A stretch of DNA of 64,000 bases, from the NCBI RefSeq assembly GCF_026343185.1, contig NZ_JAPEMA010000001.1, forward strand, positions 2,294,001-2,358,000, written 5' to 3'. Positions 51,879-61,129 of this stretch are shown piece after piece. How positions within the stretch are numbered: the stretch's first letter is position 1; the number at the start of each line of letters is the position of its first letter. The notes below the pieces were generated by a model. That model was not told the origin of the DNA, made no database searches, and saw nothing but the letters and a program-made list of their open reading frames with translations. Both the position numbers and the translations under genes were made by a program. This DNA comes from Streptomyces sp. NBC_00091 (GTDB lineage: Bacteria > Actinomycetota > Actinomycetes > Streptomycetales > Streptomycetaceae).

Positions 51879-53696
51879 CTACTTGACGACCGTGATGCGG
51901 TCCGCCGCCGGCGGGGCGATCGGGCTCGCCGCGCTCGACTTCGCCAGGTAGGCGTTGAAGGCGTCCAGGTCGGACGCGCCCACCAGCTTGTTCTTGTGCT
52001 CCTTCAGGACGGTGAAGCCGTCACCGCCGCCCGCGAGGAACTCGTTCATGACGACCCGGTAGGTCTTCGCGGGGTCGATCGCCACGCCGTTCAGCTTCAC
52101 CGAGCCCGCGACGATGCGGTCGGCGCCCGTCTTCGTCAGGTCCAGGGTGTAGGTGAAGCCCTTCGAGACCTGGAGGATCTTCGGGTTCGGGCCGTTGACC
52201 GGGCCCGTGACCTGCTGCTGGAGCGCGGTGACCAGCTGCGCGCCCGTCAGGTCCACCACGTTCATCAGGTTGTTGAACGGCTGGACCGTGTAGGACTCGC
52301 CGTACGTCACGACGCCGTCGCCCTCGTCACCCGCGGCCTTGTAGGCCAGGTCGGCACGGATGCCGCCCGGGTTCATGATGGCCAGCTGCGCGCCGCCCTT
52401 GTCCGCCGGGGCCGTGGCCTCCAGCTGCGCGTCGGCGATCAGGTCACCGAGGGGCTTCTCCGGCGCCTCCGAACCGCGGCCCGGGATGTCGGCCGAGACG
52501 TAGCCCATCGGACGGTTCGCCACCGGGGCGGCCAGCGCCTTCCAGCGGGTGATCAGCTCGGACATGTCCGCGGCCTTCGGCTGCTCACGGCCGACGAGCT
52601 TGTTCACCGGCTTCGGCGAGGCGGCCGGGGTGCGGACGATGTCCTTGGTGGCCCGGTCGTACGTCAGCGTGGTGTCCGTGAACAGCCGGCCGTACGAGGC
52701 GGCCGAGGTGACCGTACGCGGGTTGCCCGCCGGGTCGGGGATGTTGCAGGAGTACGCCTGGTGCGTGTGGCCGGTCACCAGCGCGTCGACCTTCGGGTCG
52801 ACGTTCTTGGCGATGTCGACGATCGCACCCGAGATGCCGGCGCCCGCGCCCGGCGCGTCGCAGTCGTAGTTGTACGCGCCGCTCGCGGGCAGACCGCCCT
52901 CGTGGATCAGCGCCACGATCGACTTCACGCCCTGCCGGTTCAGCTCGGCGGCGTACTTGTTGATCGTCTCGACCTCGTCGCCGAACTTCAGGCCCTTGAC
53001 GCCCTCGGCGGTCACGACGTCCGGAGTGCCCTCCAGGGTGACGCCGATGAAGCCGATCTTCACGTCCCCCTTCTTCCAGACGAAGGTGGGGTTCATCATC
53101 GGACGCTTGGTCTTCTCGTCCGTCACGTTCGCGGCGAGGTACTTGAACTGCGCTCCGGTGAAGGTCTTGCCGTACTCGAAACAGCCTTCGACCGGGTGAC
53201 AACCGCCGTACGCCATCCGGCGCAGCTCGGTCTTGCCCTCGTCGAACTCGTGGTTGCCGACGCTCGACACGTCGAGGTTCAGCTTGTTGAGCGCCTCGAC
53301 GGTCGGCTCGTCGTGGAAGAGACCGGACAGCATCGGGCTGCCGCCGATCATGTCGCCGGCCGCGGCCGTGACGGAGTACTCGTGACCCTTGCGGGCCTCG
53401 CGCAGGCTGGTGGCGAGGTACTCGACCCCACCTGCGGGTATTGCCTTGGTGGTGCCGTCTGCCTGACGTTCGCTCACGGTGCCGGAGGAGCCCTGCGGGG
53501 GCTCCAGCGTGCCGTGGAAGTCGTTGAACGAAAGCATCTGTACGTCGACGGTGCGGGCCTTCGGGGCCGCACCGCCACCACTCGCGGCACCGGCCGGCAG
53601 TGCGACGGCGACCATCGCGCCGGCACCCGCCGTGAGGGCGAGAGCGCCGAAGGTCAACCGGCGGGCCGTGCGGGGCCGTTGTGGCTTCGCTGACAT
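51879..53696 (-). CDS. secreted 5'-nucleotidase/2',3'-cyclic phosphodiesterase (UshA-like)
   Basis: 605 aa with signal peptide (LTFGALALTAGAGAMVAVAL, cleavage near AGAAS). Metallophosphatase domain: MLSFNDFHGTLEPP, AAGDMIGGSPMLSG, SSVGNHEFDEG, ALIHEGG and VTGHTHQAYS carry the di-metal ligands. C-terminal nucleotidase domain: IMNPGGIRADL and VVTYGESYTVQPFNNLMNVV, with NEFLAGGGDGFTVLKE binding the base. It releases phosphate from extracellular nucleotides; no clear PHO box was seen upstream. Confidence 0.93.
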   Translation of the reverse strand: MSAKPQRPRTARRLTFGALALTAGAGAMVAVALPAGAASGGGAAPKARTVDVQMLSFNDFHGTLEPPQGSSGTVSERQADGTTKAIPAGGVEYLATSLREARKGHEYSVTAAAGDMIGGSPMLSGLFHDEPTVEALNKLNLDVSSVGNHEFDEGKTELRRMAYGGCHPVEGCFEYGKTFTGAQFKYLAANVTDEKTKRPMMNPTFVWKKGDVKIGFIGVTLEGTPDVVTAEGVKGLKFGDEVETINKYAAELNRQGVKSIVALIHEGGLPASGAYNYDCDAPGAGAGISGAIVDIAKNVDPKVDALVTGHTHQAYSCNIPDPAGNPRTVTSAASYGRLFTDTTLTYDRATKDIVRTPAASPKPVNKLVGREQPKAADMSELITRWKALAAPVANRPMGYVSADIPGRGSEAPEKPLGDLIADAQLEATAPADKGGAQLAIMNPGGIRADLAYKAAGDEGDGVVTYGESYTVQPFNNLMNVVDLTGAQLVTALQQQVTGPVNGPNPKILQVSKGFTYTLDLTKTGADRIVAGSVKLNGVAIDPAKTYRVVMNEFLAGGGDGFTVLKEHKNKLVGASDLDAFNAYLAKSSAASPIAPPAADRITVVK

Positions 53697-53834
53697 TTAG
53701 TCCCCTTTGTGGACAGCGAGACAACTTGGGAAGTGCCCCGAAGCCTATGGTCAACGCGCGTAGCACGACAGGGGGTAGCGGGTTGCGAGCTGGTTACGCG
53801 CGGCCGTCGGGCGGTGGCGCCGTAGGCTCGGAAC

Positions 53835-54764
53835 ATGACTGACGCAGCAGCGGCCCTGGAGCCGGGACGGCAGATTGACATCCTCGACGAACTGACCGAG
53901 GAGCAGGCCGGCGCCGTACTGGCGCTGATCGGGGAAGCGGCCCGCACCGACGGCACCACCGCCGTCTCCGAGCAGGGCCGCCTCCAGCTGCGCGGCGGCC
54001 CGCGCGAGGGGATCCGGCACTTCCTCCTCACCGACGGCGGCCGACTGTGCGGCTACGGGCAGCTGGAGGACACCGACCCGGTGGAGGCCCCCGCCGCCGA
54101 ACTCGTCGTCCACCCCGCCCTGCGCGGCCGCGGCCACGGCCGGGCGCTGGGCACCGCCCTGCTGGCCGCCTCCGGCAAGCGGATCCGGGTGTGGGCGCAC
54201 GGCGGCAAGTCCGCCGCCCGGCACCTCGCCCAGGTCCTCGGCCTGACCCTCTTCCGCGAACTGCGCCAGCTGCGCCGCCCCCTGGGCCCCGACGCGCCGC
54301 CGCTCCCGGAGGCCGTCCTCCCCGCCGGGGTGACGGTACGCACCTTCGTGCCCGGGCAGGACGACGCCGCCTGGCTCGCCGCCAACGCCGCCGCCTTCGC
54401 CCACCACCCGGAGCAGGGCGCGCTGACGCAGCGGGACCTGAACGACCGGATCGCGCAGCCGTGGTTCGACGCCAAGGGCTTCTTCCTCGCGGAGCGGGAG
54501 GGCGAGCTGGTCGGCTTCCACTGGACGAAGGTCCACGCCGAGGAGCGGCTCGGCGAGGTCTACGTCGTCGGCGTCCGCCCCGGCGCGCAGGGCGGCGGCC
54601 TCGGCAAGGCCCTCACGGCCATCGGCCTCCACCACCTCGCCGCCGCGGGCCTGCCGACGGCGATGCTCTACGTCGACGCCGACAACCCGGCGGCACTGGC
54701 GGTGTACGAGGGCCTCGGCTTCACGACGCACGAGATCGACCTGATGTACCGCACGGAAAGCTGA
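53835..54764 (+). CDS. mshD: mycothiol synthase MshD
   Basis: Last enzyme of mycothiol synthesis, acetylating Cys-GlcN-Ins. 309 aa with two GNAT domains: the N-terminal domain has AELVVHPALRGRGHGRALGT; the C-terminal active domain has VYVVGVRPGAQGGGLGKALT and MLYVDADNPAALAVYEGLGF. Length and motifs match actinobacterial MshD. Divergent from the nucleotidase gene. Confidence 0.95.
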   Translation: MTDAAAALEPGRQIDILDELTEEQAGAVLALIGEAARTDGTTAVSEQGRLQLRGGPREGIRHFLLTDGGRLCGYGQLEDTDPVEAPAAELVVHPALRGRGHGRALGTALLAASGKRIRVWAHGGKSAARHLAQVLGLTLFRELRQLRRPLGPDAPPLPEAVLPAGVTVRTFVPGQDDAAWLAANAAAFAHHPEQGALTQRDLNDRIAQPWFDAKGFFLAEREGELVGFHWTKVHAEERLGEVYVVGVRPGAQGGGLGKALTAIGLHHLAAAGLPTAMLYVDADNPAALAVYEGLGFTTHEIDLMYRTES

Positions 54765-54820
54765 GGCGGGGGGTACGCCATCTCCCGCTCGAGCCCCCGG
54801 GCCCGGGCGGGAGATGGGTC

Positions 54821-55282
54821 GGGGGTGGGCGGGGTTTCGGCTGGACGGTCTCACAGCCGGTTTGGGGGTTTCCCGTCAGTCCCATCGTCCTTCCGGTTCG
54901 GGCCGGCCTGTCAAGGGCGCTCCCTTCGGTCGCGTCGCTTCGCGATGGCCTTCGGCCACCCTTGACAGCCCGTCCCGCCCCGGAAAGCCGAAAGACTGCC
55001 GAGAACCCCCCAAAAGAACGGTCACGGGGCAAGAGCAGGAGGAGCGGGTCCGTCAGGGATGAGGCGAGGGGCCGGGCCTTGCCACGCCGGGCATCCGGGC
55101 CTGTCCAGGGAGGGCCCAGGGCCGGGGGCCCGGGCGCGACAGATCGCTACGCGCTCCTCATATCTCGGCGTCCGGCGGCCGCCTGGGGCTGATCCCTGCA
55201 CCAAATGTTGATCAGAGCGGTGTGGGAAGCGCATGGGCGCAGCAGATCGCTACGCGCTCCTGTGGTCTCGGCGGCCGACGGT
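54821..55282 (+). repeat. left arm of a 460-bp inverted repeat
   Basis: Reverse complement of 57017-57477 with only scattered differences (by eye about 95% identity). It starts GGGGGTGGGCGGGGTTTCGG and includes an internal dyad CTGTCAAGGG...CCCTTGACAG (54908-54967), ATCCCTGCACCAAATGTTGA and two copies of CAGATCGCTACGCGCTCCT (55139 and 55243). No gene lies in it except the 3' end of the 85-aa ORF. It fills the 485 bp after mshD. Confidence 0.9.
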
Positions 55283-55507
55283 GGTCTGGGGCTGGTCAAG
55301 GGCGGGCTCGACGTTGGCGGCGGCGGTGGTGAATTCGCGGCCGGATGCGCCTCGGATGTATGCCAGCTCTACCCAGTGCTCACGCAGGGCCGAGTCCGAG
55401 ACGTTCTCGTTGATCACAGCCATCAGCTCGCCCTCGGCACCGGAGGCGACATCGCGGACACGACGGCGCAGGAGCCGATGCGGCACGTACTCGTAGCACT
55501 CACTCAT
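55250..55507 (-). CDS. conserved Streptomyces-type small protein, 85 aa
   Basis: ATG at 55507. VRDVASGAEGELMAVINENV and LAYIRGASGREFTTAAANVE give a small beta-rich domain similar, from memory, to unnamed Streptomyces proteins encoded beside HTH regulators. The last residues (TTVGRRDHRSA) are coded by the inverted-repeat arm; the same 3' end is repeated at other places in both arms. Overlaps the upstream 44-aa gene by 8 nt. Confidence 0.65.
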   Translation of the reverse strand: MSECYEYVPHRLLRRRVRDVASGAEGELMAVINENVSDSALREHWVELAYIRGASGREFTTAAANVEPALDQPQTTVGRRDHRSA

Positions 55508-55634
55508 CGGACAGCTCCACCATGGACGCGATGAAGCGCTCCCAGCCGACGAGAGCGCGGTCCAAGAGCTCCTGGCTGAGCTCGCCCCTAACCACCGGTC
55601 TTGGCCAGGGGTCGTCTTGGGCGTCGTGATTCAC
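55500..55634 (-). CDS. small conserved protein, 44 aa
   Basis: GTG at 55634 with GGAGGT 6 nt upstream. VNHDAQDDPWPRPVVRGELS is followed by QELLDRALVGWERFIASMVE. It resembles short Streptomyces ORFs that precede the 85-aa type. An upstream ATG at 55694 is possible but has no ribosome binding site. Divergent from the XRE pseudogene. Confidence 0.6.
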   Translation of the reverse strand: MNHDAQDDPWPRPVVRGELSQELLDRALVGWERFIASMVELSDE

Positions 55635-55802
55635 GGTCAGACCTCCGATTCCAGGCGACGATGAGCGCATGCGGGTTAATCGCTTTTCCAGCACAAACCG
55701 ATCGTGGATCCCACGTCAGGGCGTTACCACTCCGTTTGCGGGACGTTTGGGACGCTTCGCCACTACCGTCTGATCCGTCCCCGACGGCCTACGGAGAGAC
55801 CT

Positions 55803-56538
55803 GTGAATCACGCACTCCGCCGCGCGATGGCAAATGCCAAGATGACTGAACAACAGCTCGCTGAAGCCTGTGGGGTAGACGCGAAGACGGTGGGGCGGTG
55901 GATTACCGAGCCGAACCGCGTCCCCCACGCCCGGCATCGGTGGGCAGCCTGCGAGGCATTAGGCGAGGAGGAGACAGCCTTGTGGCCCAACGCCGTCCGT
56001 GCGGCTCTCACGAGCGGTCCCGACAATGAGATCGTCCAGGTCTTTCCCTACCGGTCGGCAGCTCCTTCGAGCCTGTGGCGCTCGCTGGTAACGAAGGCAC
56101 AGCACGACCTGGTGTTCGCCGGATACACCAACTACTTCCTGTGGTTGGAGCAGGCGAGCCCTGAGCGGTTGTCGCATCCGATTCCTCATGGGCGATCCCG
56201 ACAGCCCGGTCACTGCAGCACGGGAGGCGGAGGAGGGCGTACCCCTGACTCTCTCGACTCGTATCGCCGTGACCTTGAACGAGCTCGCGAAGCTGCGTGA
56301 TGTCAGTGGCATCGAGGGCCGTTTCGAGACGGGTCACGTCAATCTCTCGGTGTTCCGGTTCGATGACGAGATGATCGTGACACCCATCCTGGCCCGGCGA
56401 GTCGGGCACGACTCTCCGATGATGCATCTACGACGCCGTCAGGCGGACGGCATGTTCGACCGGTTCGCGGCGCATGTCGAGGAGTTGTGGGGCCGGGGCC
56501 GCGACATCAGGGAGAGCGACGACGATGGCCAGGCGTGA
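55803..56538 (+). pseudogene. frame-shifted XRE-type regulator gene
   Basis: GTG at 55803 with GGAGAG just upstream. Frame 1 gives a helix-turn-helix (ALRRAMANAKMTEQQLAEAC, GVDAKTVGRWITEPNRVPHA) and FAGYTNYFLWLEQ, then becomes nonsense from about 56150. The continuation is in the next frame: GCRIRFLMGDPDSPVTAARE through VGHDSPMMHLRRRQADGMFD to a stop at 56538. Homologues known to me are continuous here, so a 1-nt insertion or 2-nt deletion near 56140-56175 broke the gene, unless it is a sequencing error. Its end overlaps the NUDIX gene by 14 nt. Confidence 0.8.
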
Positions 56539-56992
56539 CTACGAAGACGACCCCCACGCACCGCAGGCGAACAGCCTTGTGCCTGCTGCTTCCGCCGTCG
56601 TGGTGGACGAGGACGGCCGGGTGTTGTTGCAGCGCCGGACGGACAACGGGATGTGGGCCCTTCCCGGCGGGAAGATGGATCTCGGCGAGTCCATCGGTGA
56701 TTGCGCGGTCCGGGAAACCTACGAGGAGACCGGCATCACCGTCGAGATCACGGGCATCGTGGGCACCTACACCAACCCTGGCCACGTGTTCGCCTACGAC
56801 GACGGCGAGGTGCGTCAGGAGTTCTCCATCTGCCTCCTGGCCCGCCCCACCGGCGGCACCCTCCGCCCCTCGGACGAGTCCTTCGAAGTCGCCTGGTTCG
56901 CGCCACAGGAGATCAACGATCTCCCTATGGTGTCCAGCATTCGCAAGCGCCTCAACGACTGGCGATCCGGTCGCGGTCCCGTCGTCCGATGA
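56525..56992 (+). CDS. NUDIX hydrolase
   Basis: 155 aa, ATG at 56525. The NUDIX box is complete: GGKMDLGES, then AVRETYEETGI (GX5EX7REUXEEXGU). It hydrolyses nucleoside diphosphates linked to another moiety; substrate unknown. The start lies within the end of the XRE-type gene, showing coupling before that gene broke. The right inverted-repeat arm begins 25 bp after its stop. Confidence 0.9.
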   Translation: MARRDYEDDPHAPQANSLVPAASAVVVDEDGRVLLQRRTDNGMWALPGGKMDLGESIGDCAVRETYEETGITVEITGIVGTYTNPGHVFAYDDGEVRQEFSICLLARPTGGTLRPSDESFEVAWFAPQEINDLPMVSSIRKRLNDWRSGRGPVVR

Positions 56993-57016
56993 CACCCGTC
57001 GCCTGCCCCACGACAG

Positions 57017-57477
57017 CCGCCGGACGCCGAGACCCGAGGAGCGCGTAGCGATCTGTCGCGCCCATGCGCTTCCCGCGCCGCTCTGATCAACATTTGGTGC
57101 AGGGATCAGCCGCAGGCGGCCGCCGGACGCCGAGATATGAGGAGCGCGTAGCGATCTGTCGCGCCCGGGCCCCCGGCCCTGGGCCCTCCTTGAACGGGCC
57201 CGGATGCCCGGCGTGGCAAGGCCCGGCCCCTCGCCTCATCCCTGACGGACCCGCTCCTCCTGCTCTTGCCCCGTGACCGTTCCTTTGGGGGCTTCCCGGC
57301 AGTCTTTCGGCTTTCCGGGGCGGGACGGTCTGTCAAGGGTGGCCGAAGGCCATCGCGAAGCGACGCGACCGAAGGGAGCGCCCTTGACAGGCCGGCCCGA
57401 ACCGGAAGGACGATGGGACTGACGGGAAACCCCCAAACCAGCTATGACACCGCCCCGCCGAAACCCCGCCCACCCCC
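57017..57477 (-). repeat. right arm of the 460-bp inverted repeat
   Basis: Reverse complement of 54821-55282. It contains the same internal dyad, the ACATTTGGTGCAGGGAT segment and two copies of the GGAGCGCGTAGCGATCTG motif. The stretch from 56993 to the GNAT start at 57632 holds this arm and a C-rich 150 bp with no gene. Confidence 0.9.
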
Positions 57478-57631
57478 CGGCCCCGCCCCGCCACCGCCGG
57501 GCGGGGCCGCCCCTTCTTGACGCGGGGCGGGGCCCGGGCCCGGGCTGGGGCCGGCCGCCGCCTGCGGTTGCCCCGGCGGGGCCCGCGGCCGCACGGACCG
57601 GGGTGTCAGAGGGCGGTGCCATGATCATCGG

Positions 57632-58174
57632 ATGACCTCTGACTCCCCCACCTTCCGGCAGCTCACCTCTCCCGGCGACGTCCCTCCCCAGCTCCGCCGC
57701 GCCCTCGCCGACTGCTGGGTCGAGGTCACCAACGCGGGCGGCGCGGCCGGCTTCCCCTTCCCCCCGGTCGACGCCGCCACCGTGACCCCGGCCCTCGACC
57801 AGATCATCGACCAGCTCTCCCCCGACACCAGCCGGCTCCTCACGGCGACCGTGGACGGGGAACTGGCGGGCTGGCTCAACGTCCGCCGCGACCCCTTCGA
57901 GCTGATCGCGCACTGGGGCACGCTCCACCACGTCCAGACCCGCACCGCCCTGCGCGGGCGCGGGGTCGGACGTGCCCTGATCCACGAGGTACGGAAAGTC
58001 GCCCGGGACGAGATGGGCCTGGAACAGCTGCACCTCGCCGCCCGCGGCGGGGTCGGCCTGGAGGACTTCTACGGCCGCCTCGGCTGGAGGGAAATAGGCC
58101 GCTGGCCCGGCGCCCTCCGGCTCGCCGCCGCCGACGACCGCGACGAGATCCTCATGCTCCTCGCCCCGCTGTAA
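57632..58174 (+). CDS. GNAT-family N-acetyltransferase
   Basis: 180 aa, ATG at 57632. Acetyl-CoA loop in QTRTALRGRGVGRALIHEVR, and GVGLEDFYGRLGWREIGRWP near the C-terminus. Substrate unknown. Its stop is at the left edge of dispersed repeat copy B. Confidence 0.88.
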   Translation: MTSDSPTFRQLTSPGDVPPQLRRALADCWVEVTNAGGAAGFPFPPVDAATVTPALDQIIDQLSPDTSRLLTATVDGELAGWLNVRRDPFELIAHWGTLHHVQTRTALRGRGVGRALIHEVRKVARDEMGLEQLHLAARGGVGLEDFYGRLGWREIGRWPGALRLAAADDRDEILMLLAPL

Positions 58175-58632
58175 CCCTTCTTGACGCGCCCCTCGCACCG
58201 CTCAGCGCTGGCGCGCCACCCCTTCTGTACGCGCCCCTCGCACGGCTCGGCCGCAGGCGGCCTCCCCGGCTTCGCGCCGCTGCGCCGGACTCCGTCCGCC
58301 GGACCTCGGGCCGGGCCACAGACCCGCGCTGAGGTCCGGCCGCCGCCTGCGGGCGGTGGCCGCTGCGCGGGCGTTCCCCTACCCGCCCTTCCACCGTTCC
58401 CCGGGGCTGCGCCCCGGACCCCCGGCAACCGACCCGCAGGCGCACGGCTACCGCAGCCAAATCCAGCCCCGCCGGCGCTTGAGGCGTGCGGTCCGGGGCG
58501 GAGCCCCAGGAGCCCGGGCACCGCCCAGCCCCGGCGACGGGCCCGCAGGCAACCGCCTCGCCGCACAAAAACCAGCCCCGCCGGCGCTTGAGGCGCGGGG
58601 TCCGGGGCGGAGCCCCAGAGGCCCGGGCGCAG
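58175..58632. repeat. dispersed intergenic repeat, copy B
   Basis: Fills most of the gap between the GNAT gene and ppk. It starts CCCTTCTTGACGCGCCCCTC, with a partial internal duplication of that block at 58223, and continues through GGCTTCGCGCCGCTGCGCCG and TACCCGCCCTTC. It ends with two CCAGCCCCGCCGGCGCTTGA elements at 58463 and 58572. No gene recognised. Confidence 0.8.
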
Positions 58633-58702
58633 CCCGGGCCGGGCCCGGCTGCGATGGGGGGCGGGCAAGCGTGCATCAGGCGGAGCCTGGAAGCCATACG
58701 CC

Positions 58703-58724
58703 ATTAACCGGGCATTCAGACGCG
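58703..58724 (+). promoter_or_regulatory. weak candidate PHO box upstream of ppk
   Basis: ATTAACCGGGC and ATTCAGACGCG are adjacent 11-nt units sharing ATT-A, 93 bp before the ppk start. ppk is under PhoP in S. lividans. The match to the consensus is poor. Confidence 0.35.
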
Positions 58725-58816
58725 CTTGCGAGTCTCGCGACATGCAGCCCCGACTCCGCCTGACGGCAGACACTTCCGACGCGCCTGTCCTGCCGCGTGC
58801 GCGGAAGAATGGAGTC

Positions 58817-61129
58817 ATGAGCCACCAGCCCAGCGCAGGCCCCACCGAGGTCCCCGCCCAGCACCCGTCTCACACCCCCGGAACCGGAACCGGAACCGCC
58901 ACCGGCACCGCCAGCGCCAGCGGAACCGGCACCGCGAAGTCCTCCCTCGGCTCCATAGCCGCCCACCGCCCCCACGCCGGCCGCGCGGTCGGCCACGTCG
59001 ACCTGGATCCCGACCTCGACGCCGACCTGGACGCCTACGAGGACAAGGACGAGACCGGCGAGCTGCCCGCGAACCGCTTCCTCGACCGGGAGCGCAGCTG
59101 GCTGGCCTTCAACGAGCGGGTGCTCGAGCTCGCCGAGGACCCGAACACCCCGCTCCTCGAGCGCGCCAACTTCCTGGCGATCTTCGCGAGCAACCTCGAC
59201 GAGTTCTTCATGGTCCGCGTCGCCGGCCTCAAGCGCCGCATCGCGACCGGCGTCGCCACCCGTTCGGCCTCAGGCCTCCAGCCGCGTGAGGTGCTGGACC
59301 TGATCTGGACCCGCTCGCGCGAGCTCATGGCCCGGCACGCCGCCTGCTACCAGCACGACATCGCCCCCCAGCTCGCCGAGGAGGGCATCCACCTCATCCG
59401 GTGGCCCGACCTCACCGAGAAGGAGCAGGCGCGCCTCTTCACCCTGTTCCGCAACCAGATCTTCCCGGTGCTCACCCCGCTGGCCGTGGACCCCGCGCAC
59501 CCGTTCCCGTACATCTCCGGCCTCTCCCTGAACCTGGCCGTCGTCGTACGCAACCCCGTCAGCGGCCACCGCCACTTCGCCCGGGTCAAGGTCCCGCCCC
59601 TCCTCTCCCGCTTCCTGGAGGCCTCCCCGCAGCGCTACGTCCCCCTCGAGGACGTCATCGCCGCGCACCTGGAGGAGCTGTTCCCCGGCATGGAGGTGCT
59701 CGCGCACCACATGTTCCGCGTGACCCGCAACGAGGACCTCGAGGTCGAGGAGGACGACGCCGAGAACCTCCTCCAGGCCCTGGAGAAGGAACTCATGCGG
59801 CGCCGCTTCGGCCCGCCCGTGCGCCTGGAGGTCGAGGAATCCATCGACCCCGGCGTCCTGGACCTGCTCGTACAGGAGCTGAAGGTCAGCGCCGCCGAGG
59901 TGTACCCGCTGCCCGGCCCCCTCGACCTGACCGCCCTCTTCGGGATCTCCTCCCTGGACCGGCCCGAGCTGAAGTACCCCAAGTTCGTCGCCGGCACCCA
60001 CCGTGACCTCGCCGAGGTGGAGTCCGCGTCCGCGCCCGACATCTTCGCCGCGCTGCGCGAACGCGACGTGCTCCTGCACCACCCGTACGACTCCTTCTCC
60101 ACCTCCGTGCAGGCCTTCCTGGAACAGGCCGCCGGCGACCCCGACGTACTCGCGATCAAGCAGACCCTGTACCGGACCTCCGGCGACTCCCCCATAGTCG
60201 ACGCCCTGATCGACGCCGCCGAGTCCGGCAAGCAGGTCCTCGTACTCGTCGAGATCAAGGCCCGCTTCGACGAGCAGGCCAACATCAAGTGGGCGCGCAA
60301 GCTGGAGGAGTCCGGCTGCCACGTGGTCTACGGCCTGGTCGGCCTCAAGACCCACTGCAAGCTCTCCCTCGTCGTCCGCCAGGAGGGCGACACCCTGCGC
60401 CGCTACTCCCACGTCGGCACCGGCAACTACCACCCCAAGACCGCCCGCCTGTACGAGGACCTCGGCCTGCTCACCGCCGACCCGCAGGTCGGCGCGGACC
60501 TCTCCGACCTCTTCAACCGGCTGTCCGGCTACTCGCGGCGCGAGACCTACCGCCGGCTGCTGACCGCCCCGAAGTCCCTGCGCGACGGACTGATCTCGCG
60601 CATCGACAAGGAGGCCGACCACCACCGGGCCGGCCGCCCCGCGTCGGTCCGCCTGAAGATGAACTCGATCGTCGACGAGGCCCTCATCGACTCCCTCTAC
60701 CGGGCCTCCCAGGCGGGCGTCCCCATCGACATCTGGGTACGCGGCATCTGCGCCGTACGCCCCGGAGTCCCCGGGCTGTCGGAGAACGTCCGCGTCCGTT
60801 CGATCCTCGGCCGCTTCCTGGAGCACTCCCGGGTCTTCGCCTTCGGCAACGGCGGCGAACCCGAGGTGTGGATCGGCAGCGCCGACATGATGCACCGCAA
60901 CCTCGACCGCCGCATCGAGGCACTGGTCAGGGTCACCGACCCGGCCCACCGCGCGGCACTGGACCGGATGCTGGAGACCGGCATGTCCGCCGCCACCTCC
61001 TCCTGGCACCTGGGCCCGGACGGCGAATGGACCCGGCACAGCACCGACGCCGAAGGCCAGCCGCTGCGGCACGTACAGGAGATGCTCATAGACGCCCGGA
61101 GGCGCCGGCGTGGCTCAGCCAAACCATGA
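58817..61129 (+). CDS. ppk: polyphosphate kinase
   Basis: 770 aa from the ATG at 58817 ([16 protein letters not shown]); an in-frame ATG at 58742 would add 25 residues of little family likeness. Reversibly makes polyphosphate from ATP. After a variable Thr/Gly/Ala N-terminus, the PPK domain begins [20 protein letters not shown] and [20 protein letters not shown]. The phospho-acceptor His is in [12 protein letters not shown], with [20 protein letters not shown] beyond. The downstream CHAD gene overlaps its end by 20 nt. Confidence 0.94.
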   Translation: MSHQPSAGPTEVPAQHPSHTPGTGTGTATGTASASGTGTAKSSLGSIAAHRPHAGRAVGHVDLDPDLDADLDAYEDKDETGELPANRFLDRERSWLAFNERVLELAEDPNTPLLERANFLAIFASNLDEFFMVRVAGLKRRIATGVATRSASGLQPREVLDLIWTRSRELMARHAACYQHDIAPQLAEEGIHLIRWPDLTEKEQARLFTLFRNQIFPVLTPLAVDPAHPFPYISGLSLNLAVVVRNPVSGHRHFARVKVPPLLSRFLEASPQRYVPLEDVIAAHLEELFPGMEVLAHHMFRVTRNEDLEVEEDDAENLLQALEKELMRRRFGPPVRLEVEESIDPGVLDLLVQELKVSAAEVYPLPGPLDLTALFGISSLDRPELKYPKFVAGTHRDLAEVESASAPDIFAALRERDVLLHHPYDSFSTSVQAFLEQAAGDPDVLAIKQTLYRTSGDSPIVDALIDAAESGKQVLVLVEIKARFDEQANIKWARKLEESGCHVVYGLVGLKTHCKLSLVVRQEGDTLRRYSHVGTGNYHPKTARLYEDLGLLTADPQVGADLSDLFNRLSGYSRRETYRRLLTAPKSLRDGLISRIDKEADHHRAGRPASVRLKMNSIVDEALIDSLYRASQAGVPIDIWVRGICAVRPGVPGLSENVRVRSILGRFLEHSRVFAFGNGGEPEVWIGSADMMHRNLDRRIEALVRVTDPAHRAALDRMLETGMSAATSSWHLGPDGEWTRHSTDAEGQPLRHVQEMLIDARRRRRGSAKP

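Larger units (their letters stand above)
54821..57477. mobile_element. 2.66-kb cassette flanked by long inverted repeats
   Basis: Two 460-bp inverted arms (54821-55282, 57017-57477) enclose a 1.7-kb core with two small leftward genes, a frame-shifted XRE-type regulator gene and a NUDIX hydrolase gene. No transposase or integrase is present. It sits between mshD and ppk in an otherwise conserved order. Transfer or rearrangement is inferred from structure; the mechanism is unknown. Confidence 0.5.

Noticed and set aside
53697..53834. PHO box upstream of the 5'-nucleotidase
   Set aside because: The gene suits the Pho regulon, but no pair of 11-nt units with the GTTCAC core was found.
58742..58816. 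Earlier ATG for ppk at 58742
   Set aside because: No ribosome binding site and the extra 25 residues lack similarity; kept as an alternative only.
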